Part shown: positions 24,080-34,926 of the stretch, in pieces
Position numbering within the stretch: the stretch's first letter is position 1
Layout of the letters: every line of letters starts with the position of its first letter
DNA from: Vreelandella olivaria
GTDB taxonomy: Bacteria; Pseudomonadota; Gammaproteobacteria; Pseudomonadales; Halomonadaceae
Reading direction: 5' to 3'
Length of the DNA: 64,000 nucleotides
Assembly (NCBI GenBank): GCA_004295565.1
Contig: AP019416.1
Coordinates: forward strand, 2,294,001 to 2,358,000
Translations under genes and position numbers: made by a program
Notes under the pieces: model-generated
The model's input: the letters and a program-made list of their open reading frames with translations, nothing else
What the model was told of the DNA's origin: nothing
Database searches by the model: none

Positions 24080-25757
24080 ATGACCAACGAGACCACCCCA
24101 GCGCCGAACTTCATTCGCAACCAAGTACGCGACGAACTCGAGGGCGGCCAGGTCACTAAAATCGTGACGCGCTTCCCCGGAGCCCAATGGCTTCCTGCAT
24201 ATCGGCCATGCAAAGTCGATCTGTCTAAATTTCGGGTTGGCGGAGCAAATGGGTGGCGAGTGTCATCTACGTTTTGACGACACCAACCCTGCCAAAGAAG
24301 AGCAGGCCTATATCGATGCGATCAAAGAGGACGTCAGTTGGCTAGGCTTTGAATGGGCAGGCCCGGTGCGTTTTGCCTCTGACTACTTCGACCAGCTCTA
24401 CGCCTGGGCGCAGCACTTAATGCGCGAAGGCAAAGCTTATGTCGATGATCTCTCCCCGGACGAAATTCGTGAGTATCGCGGCACCCTAACGGCACCGGGT
24501 AAACCCAGCCCCTACCGCGAACGCAGCGTCGATGAAAACCTTGATCTGCTTGAGCGTATGAGTAAAGGTGAGTTTGGTGAGAGTGAAAAAGTCGTGCGGG
24601 CCAAGATTGATATGGCCTCGCCTAATATCAATCTACGCGACCCGATTATTTATCGCATTCGCCACGCCACCCATCACCAAACCGGTGATAAGTGGAAAAT
24701 CTACCCCTCCTACGACTTTACCCATGGTCAGTCAGACGCCATTGAGGGAATCACCCACTCAATCTGCACGCTGGAATTCGAAGATCACCGCCCGCTGTAC
24801 GAGTGGTTCTTGAATAATTTGCCGGTACCCTCTAAACCGCGCCAGATTGAGTTCGCGCGACTGAATCTCGATTACACCCTGACCTCCAAGCGCAAATTGA
24901 AACTGCTGGTTGACGAAAAAATTGTCGATGGCTGGGACGATCCGCGTATGCCGACGATTTCCGGCATGCGTCGCCGTGGCTATACGCCAGCGTCAATTCG
25001 TAAATTCTGCGAGATGATTGGCGTGACTCGTGCCGACGGTGGCTTGGTGGATATCGCCATGTTGACCCACGCCATTCGCTCGGATCTTGAAGACAATGCC
25101 CCGCGCGCCATGTGTGTGTTAAAGCCGCTGAAAGTCGTGCTCACTAACGTGCCTGAAGATCACCAGGAGATCTACGAAGTCCCTGGTCACCCCGCCCGTG
25201 AAGATATGGCGGTGCGTCAGGTGCCGTTCAGTCGCGAGCTGTATATCGATCAAGACGACTTTATGGAAGACGCGCCTAAAAAGTTCTTCCGCCTGGCACC
25301 AGGTAAAGAAGTGCGCCTGCGTAACAGCTACGTGATTCGCTGTGACGAGGTGATCAAAGACGCCGCTGGTGAGATCAGCGAACTGCACTGTTCGGTGGAT
25401 TTCGATACGCTGGGTAAAAACCCCGAAGGACGTAAGGTGAAGGGTGTTATTCACTGGGTTAGCGCTGCCCACGGTGTGCCGATGGAAGTGCGTCTTTATG
25501 ACAACCTATTTACCGTTGAGCAGCCTGATCGGGATAAAGATGTCGACTTTCTTGAGCATCTGAACCCGGAGTCTTTGGTCGTTTGCCAGGCCATCGGTGA
25601 GCCAAGTCTTGCCGAGGCGACGCCTGAGTCACGCTACCAGTTCGAACGTGTCGGCTATTTCTGTGCAGATCGCCATGACTCCACGCCAGAGCATCTGGTA
25701 TTTAACCGCACCGTGGGCCTGAAGGACAGCTGGGCTAAAATCAAGCAGAAGGGCTAA
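24080..25757 (+). CDS. glnS: Glutaminyl-tRNA synthetase
   Basis: This class I synthetase charges tRNA-Gln, and its presence means direct glutaminylation. The HIGH signature is [10 protein letters not shown] near residue 40 and the KMSKS-like loop is [21 protein letters not shown] and [20 protein letters not shown] are further hallmarks, followed by the two-barrel anticodon domain. The frame is disturbed near 24177 in a C-run just before the HIGH region; the true text there should read [12 protein letters not shown]. Corrected length is about 560 residues, normal. cysS follows closely, suggesting cotranscription. Confidence 0.95.
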
Positions 25758-25776
25758 CGAAAACATGGATAGCCAT

Positions 25777-27178
25777 ATGCATATTTACAATACGCTGACG
25801 CGTCGCAAAGAGCCTTTCACTCCGCTGGAAGCGGGCAAAGTGAGCATGTATGTCTGCGGCATGACGGTGTATGACTACTGCCACCTGGGGCATGCCCGCG
25901 TTATGGTTGCCTTCGATGTCATCACCCGCTATCTGCGTGAGCGCGGCTATGACGTTAACTACGTGCGCAACATTACCGACATTGATGACAAGATCCTCAA
26001 GCGTGCCGATGAGAACGGCGAAAGCATCACTGCGCTGACGGAGCGCATGATTGACGCCATGCATGAGGATGAGCAGCGCCTGTTTGTTTTACCGCCCAGT
26101 CATGAGCCCCGTGCCACGGGGCATATCGACGATATTGTGGCGATGATTGAAACACTGATTGAAAAGGCTTTGCCTACGCGGCCGATAATGGTGATGTCTA
26201 CTACCGGGTGCGCAAATTTGCCGATTACGGCAAGCTCAATAATCGCCAGCTCGACGATATGCGCGCAGGCAGCCGGGTCGATGTGGATATTCATAAAGAG
26301 GATCCTCTCGACTTCGTGCTTTGGAAGGCCGCTAAGCCGGGGAGGCTCACTGGCCGTCACCTTGGGGTAACGGTCGTCCGGGATGGCACATCGAGTGCTC
26401 GGCAATGTCGACATGCTGCTTAGGCGACACCTTCGATATTCATGGCGGCGGGCCGGATTTAACCTTCCCGCACCATGAAAACGAGATTGCCCAATCCGAG
26501 GCGGCCACAGGCAAAACCTACGTCAATACCTGGATGCACGCTGGCGCCGTGCGGGTGAATCAGGAGAAGATGTCCAAATCCCTGGGCAACTTCTTCACCA
26601 TCCGCGATGTATTGGCCGAGCACGACCCAGAAGTGGTGCGTTTTCTGCTGGTGGCCAGTCACTACCGTAGCCCCATCAATTACTCGGTGGATTCACTGAC
26701 CGAGGCGCGTAAATCGCTAACGCGCCTGTACACAGCGCTGGAAGGTCTTGAACTGGGCGAAGAAAAGGGTGAGACAAGCGGTGACGCCTCGACTTATCGT
26801 CAGCGCTTTACCCAGGTAATGGACGATGACTTCAATACCCCTGAAGCTCTGGCGGTGATGTTTGAGCTGGCCCGGGAGGTCAATCGCGCCAAACAGGAGC
26901 AGCCTATTGAAGCGGCTAAGCTGGCGCGCGAGTTAACGCAGCTTGGGTCTATCTTGGGGCTTCTCCAGCAAGCGCCCCAAACGTTCTTGAAAGGCACGCA
27001 GCAGCAGGGTATGCCGCTGAGCGAGAGCGAGATCGAAGCGAAAATTGCTCAGCGCATTGAGGCCAAGGCGAATAAAGATTTCGCCCAAGCGGATGCAATT
27101 CGCGATGAGCTTGCCGCTTTAGGGATTATTCTCAAGGACTCCCGGGAAGGCACGTCTTGGGTATTAGAAGCACCTTGA
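25777..27178 (+). CDS. cysS: Cysteinyl-tRNA synthetase
   Basis: This class I synthetase charges tRNA-Cys. It starts [20 protein letters not shown]; the zinc and substrate site begins with [18 protein letters not shown] (Cys28-type ligand, HLGH in place of HIGH), followed by [20 protein letters not shown] with further zinc ligands and [12 protein letters not shown]. Frame breaks lie near 26172 and 26340-26400; the joined product is about 467 residues, normal. I choose ATG 25777 because family members begin MHIYNTL; an in-frame ATG at 25765 would add four residues. Confidence 0.94.
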
Positions 27179-27228
27179 GCCAAAACCTTTATCTCTCGTT
27201 GGCGGCTTATGCGCTAACTTAAACGCAG

Positions 27229-27259
27229 GAGGCTCTTATAATGACTATATAAGAGCCTC
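27229..27259. promoter_or_regulatory. Hairpin containing a TATAAT box before the osmoprotectant operon
   Basis: GAGGCTCTTATA (27229-27240) and TATAAGAGCCTC (27248-27259) form a 12-bp inverted repeat with a 7-base loop. No U-run follows, so it is a poor terminator for cysS. It contains TATAAT at 27238-27243, 52 bases before the importer's first gene, so it could overlap a promoter and its operator. Confidence 0.5.
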
Positions 27260-27294
27260 TGTCGTTATAAGCCCACTTCAAAAGGAATTTAAAG

Positions 27295-28218
27295 ATGCGC
27301 TTTTCAGCCAATCCTTTCATTGCTAAGCCCTTAATCGCTGCTTGTGTCGTCTCCCTCGCGGCATTCTCCCAAGTCAGCGCTAACGAGCCCGTGGTGGTGT
27401 CGTCCAAAATCGATACAGAAGGCTCGGTGCTGGGCGAGCTGATTATTCAAACGCTGGAACGCCACGATATTGCCACTGAAAACCGGTTGCAGCTGGGTGG
27501 CACCAGCGTCGTACGCGCCGCGTTAGAAGCCGGGAAATTGATCTTTACCCGGAATACACCGGTAATGGCGCGTTCTTTTCGATATGACCGACAGCTCTGT
27601 ATGGAATAATGCTGATCAGGCTTATGAAACCGTCCGCGAGCGTGATGCGCAGCAGGGCTTGATTTGGCTACAGCCTGCCAGTGCTAATAACACCTGGGCA
27701 ATGAGCGTCCGCGAAGATCTCGCCGAGGAGAATGAGCTGGTGAGTCTAGAAGATCTCGCCGCCTATTTGGCTGATGGGGAGAGTTCAAGTTCGCCGCCAG
27801 CGCTGAGTTTGTCGAGTCTGAGCAAGCTCTGCCTGCGTTCCAGAAAGCTTACGGTTTTGAGTTAAGTGATGATCAACTGCTGGTGCTCTCTGGTGGTAAT
27901 ACCGCTGCTACCATGCGTGCCGCTGCCCAACAGACCAGCGGCGTTAATGGCGCCATGACGTATGGCACGGACGGTGGCTTAAGTGCGCTGGGGCTAGTGG
28001 TATTGGAAGACACGAAGGGCGTGCAGCCCGTGTATCAGCCTGCCCCAGTGGTTCGTGAAAGCGTACTTGAGGCTTATCCAGAAATTGAAACGCTGCTCAA
28101 TGACGTTTTTACCACCCTTGACCTGGTCACGCTGCAAACACTCAATGCCGATGTCGCCGTTAACGGGTTGTCTCCCTCCCAAGTGGCCAGTGACTACCTC
28201 GATACGCTTAATAACTAA
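27295..28218 (+). CDS. yehZ: Osmoprotectant ABC transporter, substrate-binding protein
   Basis: This is the periplasmic binding protein of a glycine-betaine/choline-type importer (OpuAC/OsmF family). A signal peptide (MRFSANPFIAKPLIAACVVS, cleavage near SANEP) precedes VVVSSKIDTEGSVLGELIIQ, the characteristic start of the fold. Later blocks include LQLGGTSVVRAALEAGK, YPEYTGNGAFF, and near the C-terminus VLEAYPEIETLLNDVF and LNADVAVNGLSPSQVASDYL. Breaks near 27540, 27577 and 27783 are repaired to about 307 residues. It is first of four genes in the same order as yehZYXW of Escherichia coli. Uptake of compatible solutes fits a halophile; the actual ligand is not determined. Confidence 0.82.
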
Positions 28219-28266
28219 TGCCTGGTACTCTTATAAATTAATGCTAAGGCTCGGGATAACTAATTA

Positions 28267-29464
28267 ATGTCTTTAATGGATGCACTGCCCACCCCGCGGC
28301 TTCGTTGGGAAGGGCGGCACCCGAACATTGTGCTTATTACGCTTAGCCTTACGATGCTGGCCGCGTTCTGGTTACTCGACGTGGTCAGCATGGCGCCAAT
28401 CGCATCGTGGCAGGGACGGGTTACGGTGCGCTTGATGCGTTCGGTTGGCCCGGTGCGCTTTTGGTAACGTTACTGCTCTCCTTTATCGGTATTCTCGCGT
28501 CTCAGCCAAATCATCGTCATTACCGGGCGCTGTTAGCAGCGGTGGTCGTGATAATGGCGCTAATGCCGGTGGGGTTGATGGCAAGCAGTTATTTGCTCAT
28601 TGACCCGGAGATGCCTCAAGCACGTTTAGGCATAGGTGCGGCCTATTGGGTCGTGCTTTTGTGCTGCTGCTGTGCTTGGTGGAGCTACGCTTACGCCTAA
28701 CGCTTACCCGGATGTGGCCCACCCTGCTGCTGTGTGGTGTCGCGCTGATCTGGTGGCTATGTGCGGCTTTTGGGTTAGAGGCGCTCGCCCTCGTTCAAGA
28801 GTTTCAAGCCCGTGATCAACAGTTTCTAAGCGCAGTTGTACAGCACATCAAGCTGGTGGGTATCGCCGTCAGTGTCAGTGTCGTTCTTGGGTTAGCGCTC
28901 GCTATGCTGATGCGACGTTATGCCCGCCTGCAGAAGAGTGCCTTTGCAGTACTCAATTTTCTTCAGACCATTCCCAGTTTGGCATTATTTGGTCTACTGC
29001 TAGCACCATTAGCCTGGCTTGCCGCGAATGTGCCCGTGCTAAGTCAGCTTGGTGTGAGTGGTATTGGCACAACGCCGGCTTTAATCGCACTGATTGCTTA
29101 CAGTCTGCTCCCCATTGTGCGCAATACCTATATCGCCCTTGAAGAAGTGAGCGCCGATACGTTAGAGGCCGCCAAGGGGATGGGTATGCGCACCGGGCAG
29201 CGGTTTTGGCAAGTGCGACTACCGCTGGCACTCCCGGTGCTCTTGGAAGGCGTGCGGATTACCACTGTACAGGCCATTGGCCTTACTGCTGTTGCCGCCC
29301 TGATTGGTGCGGGGGGGCTGGGTACTTTCATTTTTCAAGGCTTGGGCCAAGCCGCCATGGACATGGTGCTACTCGGCGCACTACCGATTTTAATGCTGGC
29401 GCTTGCGGTAGATGCGGGCTTAGGTGCCCTGGCAGAAGCGCTACGCCCCGGAGGAACAAGATGA
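28267..29464 (+). CDS. yehY: Osmoprotectant ABC transporter permease (YehY-like)
   Basis: This inner-membrane permease subunit is longer than a typical OpuB-type permease. An N-terminal extension carries several helices (LITLSLTMLAAFWLLDVV, ALLVTLLLSFIGILA, ALLAAVVVIMALMPVGLMAS). The conserved transport domain follows with FLQTIPSLALFGLLLAPLA, IVRNTYIALEEVSADTLEAA and the ABC-facing loop EAAKGMGMRTGQRFWQVRLP. Breaks near 28405 and 28655 are repaired to about 399 residues, close to YehY. The stop overlaps the ATPase start codon in an ATGA. Confidence 0.82.
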
Positions 29465-30421
29465 TCGAGTTGTCCCACGTATCCAAGCGGTTTGGGGATG
29501 AAACCGCTGTGGACGACATTTCTCCGGGTACCCAAGGGTAAATTCTGCGCCTTAGTGGGTACATCGGGCTGTGGTAAATCGACCACGCTGCGCATGATTA
29601 ATCGCTTAATTGAGCACAGCGAAGGGGACATTATCCTCGATGGGCAGGCGATAGATGTGTACGACCCGGTGAAATTACGTCGCAGGATTGGCTACGTAAT
29701 TCAGCACACCGGGCTATTTCCCCACTGGACGGTGGCGCGCAATATTGGTCTGGTACCGCGGTTATTGAAGTGGTCAGCAGCCGATGTCCAGTCACGGGTG
29801 GCTGAGTTAATGCAGTTGCTCGGTCTGCCGGTTGATGAGTTTGCGCATAAATATCCCCATCAGCTTTCCGGGGGCAGGCGCAGCGGGGTTGGGGTCGCGC
29901 GTGCCTTGGCAGCAGACCCGGATATTTTGTTGATGGATGAACCCTTCGGCGCGCTTGACCCTATTACCCGTGAAAAGCTACAGGATGAGCTGGCCAAGCT
30001 GCAGGCGCGGCTACACAAAACCGTGCTGTTTGTGACCCATGATATGGATGAAGCGCTTAAGCTGGCGGATCACTTGGTGGTCATGCGTGAAGGTCGAATC
30101 GTGCAACAGGGTTCTCCCTTGGCGCTATTACAAAACCCTGCCGACCCTTTTGTCGAGTCGCTGTTGGGAGGGGTTGGAAGGGGGCTTAAACAGGCGGCGT
30201 TAACCCGGGTAAAAGATCATATGACCTCCATGGGGCCTACCTTGCCCGCGCAGTCGCGTATCCCCGGCACTTTCTCGCTGCGTCAGGCGCTCTCCATGAT
30301 GCTGCGAGATCATAGCGACCGGTTGACCGTTGTTGACCAACATGATGTGCCGGTCGGTGAGCTATCGTTGCGGAGAATTATCAAGGAGGCTCAACTGGAT
30401 AATGGAAACCTGCGTGAGTAA
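29461..30421 (+). CDS. yehX: Osmoprotectant ABC transporter ATP-binding protein (YehX-like)
   Basis: This is the ATPase of the importer. Motifs: Walker A GTSGCGKST, Walker B ILLMDEPFGALDPITREKLQ and the switch VTHDMDEA. The signature appears as LSGGRRSGVGVARAL, but adding one C and removing one G between 29873 and 29895 restores LSGGQAQRVGVARAL, so the odd motif is an error pair. A further break lies near 29521. The C-terminal 70 residues look like a single CBS-type segment (LTVVDQHDVPVGELSLRRII). Length is about 320 residues. It overlaps yehY by four bases, and the next permease begins inside its 3' end. Confidence 0.85.
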
Positions 30422-31182
30422 CTCGCTAAACGTCGCCCAGCCCCCAAAAAAACTCCGCAATGGTTATGGCCACTGTTATGGGGGCGCTGCTAATGATGAG
30501 CGTTGTTGCTATGTCGGCTGCCGAGCCCCTGTTTCGCTGGCTAGAGCCTGATGCCCGACAAGTGATTTATGACCGAGCTGAGCTATATGTTCTGCTTGGC
30601 CGGCATCTCTTTGTGGTGGGGGTCGCAGCGGTGGTGACCATTATCGCGGGAGTCGCCGCGGGCATCGCCGTTACCCGCCGATGGGGCAGTGACTTTCTAC
30701 CTCTGGTGGCCCAGTTGGCATCGCTTGGACAAACGTTTCCCCGGTAGCCGTGCTGGCGCTGGCGGTGCCCGTACTAGGGTTTGGTACTTTGCCGATTATT
30801 GTCGCTTTAATGCTCTACGGGCTCCTGCCGATCGTGCGCAATACCCTCGCGGGTTTGCAGGGTGTCGAAGGTGATATTAAAACGGCTGCCCATGCGATGG
30901 GCATGACACCAACGCAAATCCTGTGGCAAGTCGAGCTACCGCTGGCGGCGCCGGTCATCTTGGCGGGCATTCGCACTTCGGTAACCATTAATATTGCCAC
31001 CGCTGCGCTCGGCGCCACCGTGGGGCTAGCAACCTGGGGGATCCAATCATCTCCGGCATCGTGAACGGCAATATGGCCTATGTGGTTCAGGGGCGCTGGC
31101 CATCGCCTTGCTGGCGCTAACGGTAGATAGCCTGTTCGAACTGCTGCAGCGTCAACTGCGTGCGCGCATCTCCGCGGCCTAA
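30402..31182 (+). CDS. yehW: Osmoprotectant ABC transporter permease (YehW-like)
   Basis: This is the second permease subunit of the importer. The ATG at 30402 follows AAGGAGG by 12 bases and overlaps the ATPase gene; a GTG at 30414 is an alternative. Hydrophobic segments include MATVMGALLMMSVVAMSAAE and VAAVVTIIAGVAAGIAV. The core shows LPIIVALMLYGLLPIVRNTL and the ABC-facing loop AAHAMGMTPTQILWQVELPL. Breaks occur in the C/A runs near 30441, near 30745 and 31040, and in a G-run near 31095; repaired, it ends at the TAA at 31180-31182 with about 260 residues. It completes the four-gene transporter. Confidence 0.8.
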
Positions 31183-31360
31183 TTTTCTGCGTTTTAACCT
31201 CTCTGCGTCTTAAGTAGCATCCCTAAACTCCTTGCGCTGCGTTATTGTCCTGAGTGTTGTGGTCGCTAGATGTTGCGTTGGCCTATGGCAGATAAATCCA
31301 CTGGCATAAACGGTCAATACCAACAACACTGCCCTCAAAAGGGGTAAAACAAGGACAATA

Positions 31361-32527
31361 ATGATGACACAGTATGTACACCAGCCGGAGTTCATGACCG
31401 GCGACGAATTTACGATTCCTACCTTCAGCCTGCTTAACCCGGAAGGTGAGCTGCATAGCGGCGCTGATGAGCCCATGCTTGAGCGTGATCACGCCCGGCG
31501 TATCTATCAGGCAATGCTGGCCACCCGTATTCTCGATGAACGCATGATGGCGGCTCAGCGCCAGGGGCGGCTGAGCTTCTATATGCAGTGCACCGGGGAA
31601 GAGGCCGCCGTAGTGGGCGCCACCGCTGCGCTCAATGACGCCGATATGATTATGGCGCAGTACCGTGAGCAGGGCGCTTTAATGTATCGCGGCTTCTCCA
31701 TCGACGAATTTATGAATCAGCTGTTTGGTAATGAGTTGGACTACGGCAAAGGCCGCCAAATGCCGATTCACTATGGGTCGCGCAAGTTGCACTACATGAC
31801 TATATCGTCTCCCTTAGCGACTCAGATTCCTCAGGCCACAGGCTACGCTTACGGTCAAAAATTGGCGGGTAACGGTCACTGCACGTTAACGTTTTTGGTG
31901 AAGGTGCTGCCTCAGAGGGTGATTTCCACGCCGCGTTGAATATGGCCTCAGTGCATCAGGTGCCGGTGATTTTCTTCTGCCGTAACAATGGCTATGCCAT
32001 TTCAACGCCTGCCGCAGAGCAGTTTGCCGCCGACGGTATCGCCCCGCGTGCTTTTTGGCTACCATATGCATGTGATTCGGGTCGATGGCAACGATGTACT
32101 GGCGGTCTATGAAGCGACGCGGCAGGCACGCAAGATTGCCGTTGAGCAAAATCAGCCGGTATTGATCGAGGCCATGAGCTATCGCCTTGCCGCGCACTCC
32201 TCTTCTGACGACCCCTCTGGCTACCGGTCGAAAGATGAAGAGGAGGTATGGCGCGCCAAAGACCCGCTGCTGAGGCTGCAAAAGTGGCTGTTGAAGAAGC
32301 AGTGGTGGAGCGAAGAGGAAGAGGCCACCCAGCAGGAAACCCTGCGTCGTGAAGTATTGGAAACCATGAAGCGGGCTGAGAAGCGCTCATCGCCGCCACT
32401 GGAAAGCCTGATCAGCGATGTGTATGCCGATGTTACCCCCGCACTGCAGCGTCAATTTGATCAGTTAAAGCGCCATATACGCCGCTACCCGGATGCCTAC
32501 CCCGCGGAGCAACGTCGCTGGACTTAG
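31361..32527 (+). CDS. bkdA1: Branched-chain 2-oxoacid dehydrogenase E1 component, alpha subunit
   Basis: E1 decarboxylates branched-chain 2-oxoacids from Val, Leu and Ile with thiamine diphosphate. The alpha subunit has [40 protein letters not shown] and, after repair near 31890, a ThDP-binding block with [18 protein letters not shown] and [12 protein letters not shown] second break (extra T) lies near 32055. The C-terminal part contains [20 protein letters not shown], the loop that is phosphorylated in the mammalian enzyme. Length is about 389 residues. The motifs favour the branched-chain rather than the pyruvate enzyme. Confidence 0.85.
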
Positions 32528-32566
32528 ATGTGGGCACCGAGACTGATACTCAGGGGGAGGCGTAAT

Positions 32567-33543
32567 ATGGCTACCATGAATATGCTCCAGGCGATCAATA
32601 ATGCCCTGGATATCGCCATGGCTGAGGATGAAAAAGTCATCTGCTTTGGTGAAGATGTGGGGATTTTCGGCGGCGTATTTCGGGCCACCAGCCACCTCCA
32701 GGAGAAGTACGGCAAAGCACGCTGTTTTAATACACCGCTGGTTGAACAAGGCATTATCGGCTTTGCCAACGGTTTAGCGGCTCAAGGCTCGGTGCCTGTC
32801 GCGGAAATTCAATTCGCCGACTATATCTTTCCGGCGTTTGATCAGATCGTTAACGAAACCGCCAAGTTCCGCTACCGCTCCGGCGATCTGTTTAACGTGG
32901 GCGGGCTGACTATTCGAACCCCTTACGGCGGCGGCATTGCGGGCGGCCTCTATCACTCACAATCGCCGGAAGCCTATTTTACCCATACCCCTGGTCTCAA
33001 AGTGGTGGTGCCACGCAACCCTTATCAGGCCAAAGGACTGTTGCTTGCCGCGATTCGCGACCCGGATCCGGTGCTGTTTCTGGAGCCCAAACGTCTCTAT
33101 CGCGCTGCCGTAGGTGAGGTGCCTGAAGAGGATTACCAGCTACCCATTGGTGAAGCCGACATCACCAAAGAGGGTACCGATATTACCGTAGTAGGCTGGG
33201 GCGCGCAGATGGAGGTGATTGGCAAAGCGGTTGAGCTAGCCGAAGAGCAGGGTATCGCCTGTGAAGTGATCGACTTGCGCTCACTGCTGCCCTGGGACGC
33301 GGATACGGTGGCTGAATCGGTGCTAAAAACCGGCCGGCTCGTGGTCAGCCATGAAGCGCCATTAACCGGCGGCTTTGCCGGTGAAATTGCCGCCACTATT
33401 CAAGAGCGTTGTTTTCTCTACCTGGAATCGCCCATTGCACGGGTGACGGGTCTGGATACGCCTTTTCCGCTGGTGCTGGAAAAGAGTATCTGCCTGATCA
33501 TCTGAAGATTTTTGAAGCGATTCGCGAAAGCGTCAACTTTTAG
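32567..33543 (+). CDS. bkdA2: Branched-chain 2-oxoacid dehydrogenase E1 component, beta subunit
   Basis: This partner of E1 alpha completes the thiamine diphosphate site. It begins [20 protein letters not shown] at ATG 32567, preceded by GGGGGAGGCG. Conserved blocks are [70 protein letters not shown] and a C-terminal transketolase domain with [13 protein letters not shown] and [19 protein letters not shown]. An indel near 33481 hides the true end; repaired, it finishes [14 protein letters not shown] at the TAG at 33541-33543, about 325 residues. Confidence 0.87.
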
Positions 33544-33560
33544 CGCTGAGGAGAAAAACA

Positions 33561-34857
33561 ATGAGCGATTTTTACTGCCGGATATTGGCGAAGGCATCGT
33601 CGAGTGCGAAGTGGTCGAGTGGCGCGTCGCGGAAGGCGATCAAATTGAAGAAGACCAGCCCATTGTCGAAGTCATGACCGACAAGGCGCTGGTGGAGATA
33701 CCGCCCCCGAAGCCGGGGTCGTGACCAAACTCTATGTGGCCCAGGGGCAAATTGCTAAGGTGCATGCGCCGCTCTTTGCCTATCAAGTGGAGGGAGGTAG
33801 CCAGACCGGCGACCAAGCCAGCCAACAAAGTAATAGCCATCAGAGTGAGGCCGAGCCAGAAGCTGGACAACCGGCCGCCAGTGAAAAGCCGAATGAGACA
33901 GCAGCAGAAGCACCTGCTGCTAAAGGCACTCAGGGGGTGGCCCCCTATATGGCAAGGTTCCCGCCAGCCCCGCCGTTAGGCGCCTGGTGCGTGAACACTC
34001 CCTACAGCTCACTGAGATCGCGGGGAGCGGCAAGGATGGCCGGGTGCTTAAAGAGGACGTGCTGGCGCATCTTGACCAAACATCCCAAGCTGCAGCCTCA
34101 TCGAGCCAGACCGTGGTTAACAACCGAACTGCTAACAACCAGGCTGAAACCCAGGCGCCCAGAGTGGAGCCACTGCGTGGCGTACGGGCGGTGATGGCCA
34201 AGCGCATGGTCGAGGCAGCCAGCACCATTCCCCATTTTCACTACGGCGAAGAGATCGATGTTACTGCACTGCTGGCGCTTCGAGAGCGCTTAAAGCCGTT
34301 GGCCGAGGCCCAGGAGAGCGGCTCACCCTCATGCCGTTGTTTATGAAAGCCATGGCGCTGGCGGTGGCCGAAGAGCCTATCGTTAATGCCCAGCTTAATG
34401 CGGCTGGGGATGAGCTGCACTATTACCCTCAGTGCAATATTGGTATGGCGGTGGATAGCAAAGCGGGCCTGATGGTGCCCAATGTGAAAAACGTTGAGCG
34501 TTTAACCCTGCTGGAAATTGCCCATGAAGTTGGCCGGCTAACCACCTCAGCGCGGGAGGGGCGGGTTGATCAGGCTGATTTAAAAGGCGGCACCATTAGT
34601 ATTTCCAATATCGGTGCGTTGGGAGGCACCTACGCCGCACCGATTATTAACGCCCCGGAAGCTGCGATAGTGGCAATTGGTAAAACCAATGGTTACCGCG
34701 CTTTGATGAGCAGGGTGCGGTGCAGCGTCGGGCGATTATGACTATCACCTGGGCGGGGGATCACCGCTTTATCGATGGCGGTACCATTGCGCGCTTCTGT
34801 AATGCCTGGAAGGGCTTTCTGGAAGCCCCGGAAACCATGCTGCTTCACTTGGCGTGA
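33561..34857 (+). CDS. bkdB: Branched-chain 2-oxoacid dehydrogenase E2 (dihydrolipoyl acyltransferase)
   Basis: E2 is the core of the complex and transfers the acyl group from lipoate to CoA. One N-terminal lipoyl domain carries the lipoylation Lys in VMTDKALVEI (Lys42 after repair). A Gln/Ala/Pro-rich linker follows, then a subunit-binding domain (VREHSLQLTEIAGSGKDGRV) and the catalytic domain with RAVMAKRMVEAASTIPHFHY, GGTISISNIGALGGTYAAPI and the active site DHRFIDGGT. About five breaks (near 33572, 33708, 33953, 34322 and 34700) are repaired to about 432 residues. No E3 gene follows, so lipoamide dehydrogenase must be encoded elsewhere. Confidence 0.85.
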
Positions 34858-34878
34858 ATAAGTATGGGTTTAAAACAG

Positions 34879-34926
34879 TGTTGGCATAAGCCCGTGTTGT
34901 TATAAGCATTTGTTGGTATAAACCAA
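34879..34926 (+). repeat. Three tandem 16-base imperfect repeats before the kinase gene
   Basis: Consecutive units TGTTGGCATAAGCCCG, TGTTGTTATAAGCATT and TGTTGGTATAAACCAA follow the pattern TGTTGNNATAARC and end at the first base of the kinase ATG. They fill most of the 68-base gap after the E2 gene. No Shine-Dalgarno sequence is visible before the kinase start. Confidence 0.7.

Noticed and set aside
24840-24920. Atypical KMSKS loop (TSKRK) in glutaminyl-tRNA synthetase
   Set aside because: Thr before SKRK is a common natural variant in GlnRS of pseudomonad-type gammaproteobacteria; the frame is intact and nothing else is odd.
29873-29895. Unusual ABC signature LSGGRRSGVGV in the osmoprotectant ATPase
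   Set aside because: One missing C and one extra G within about 20 bases restore the normal LSGGQAQRVGV, so it is not a real variant.
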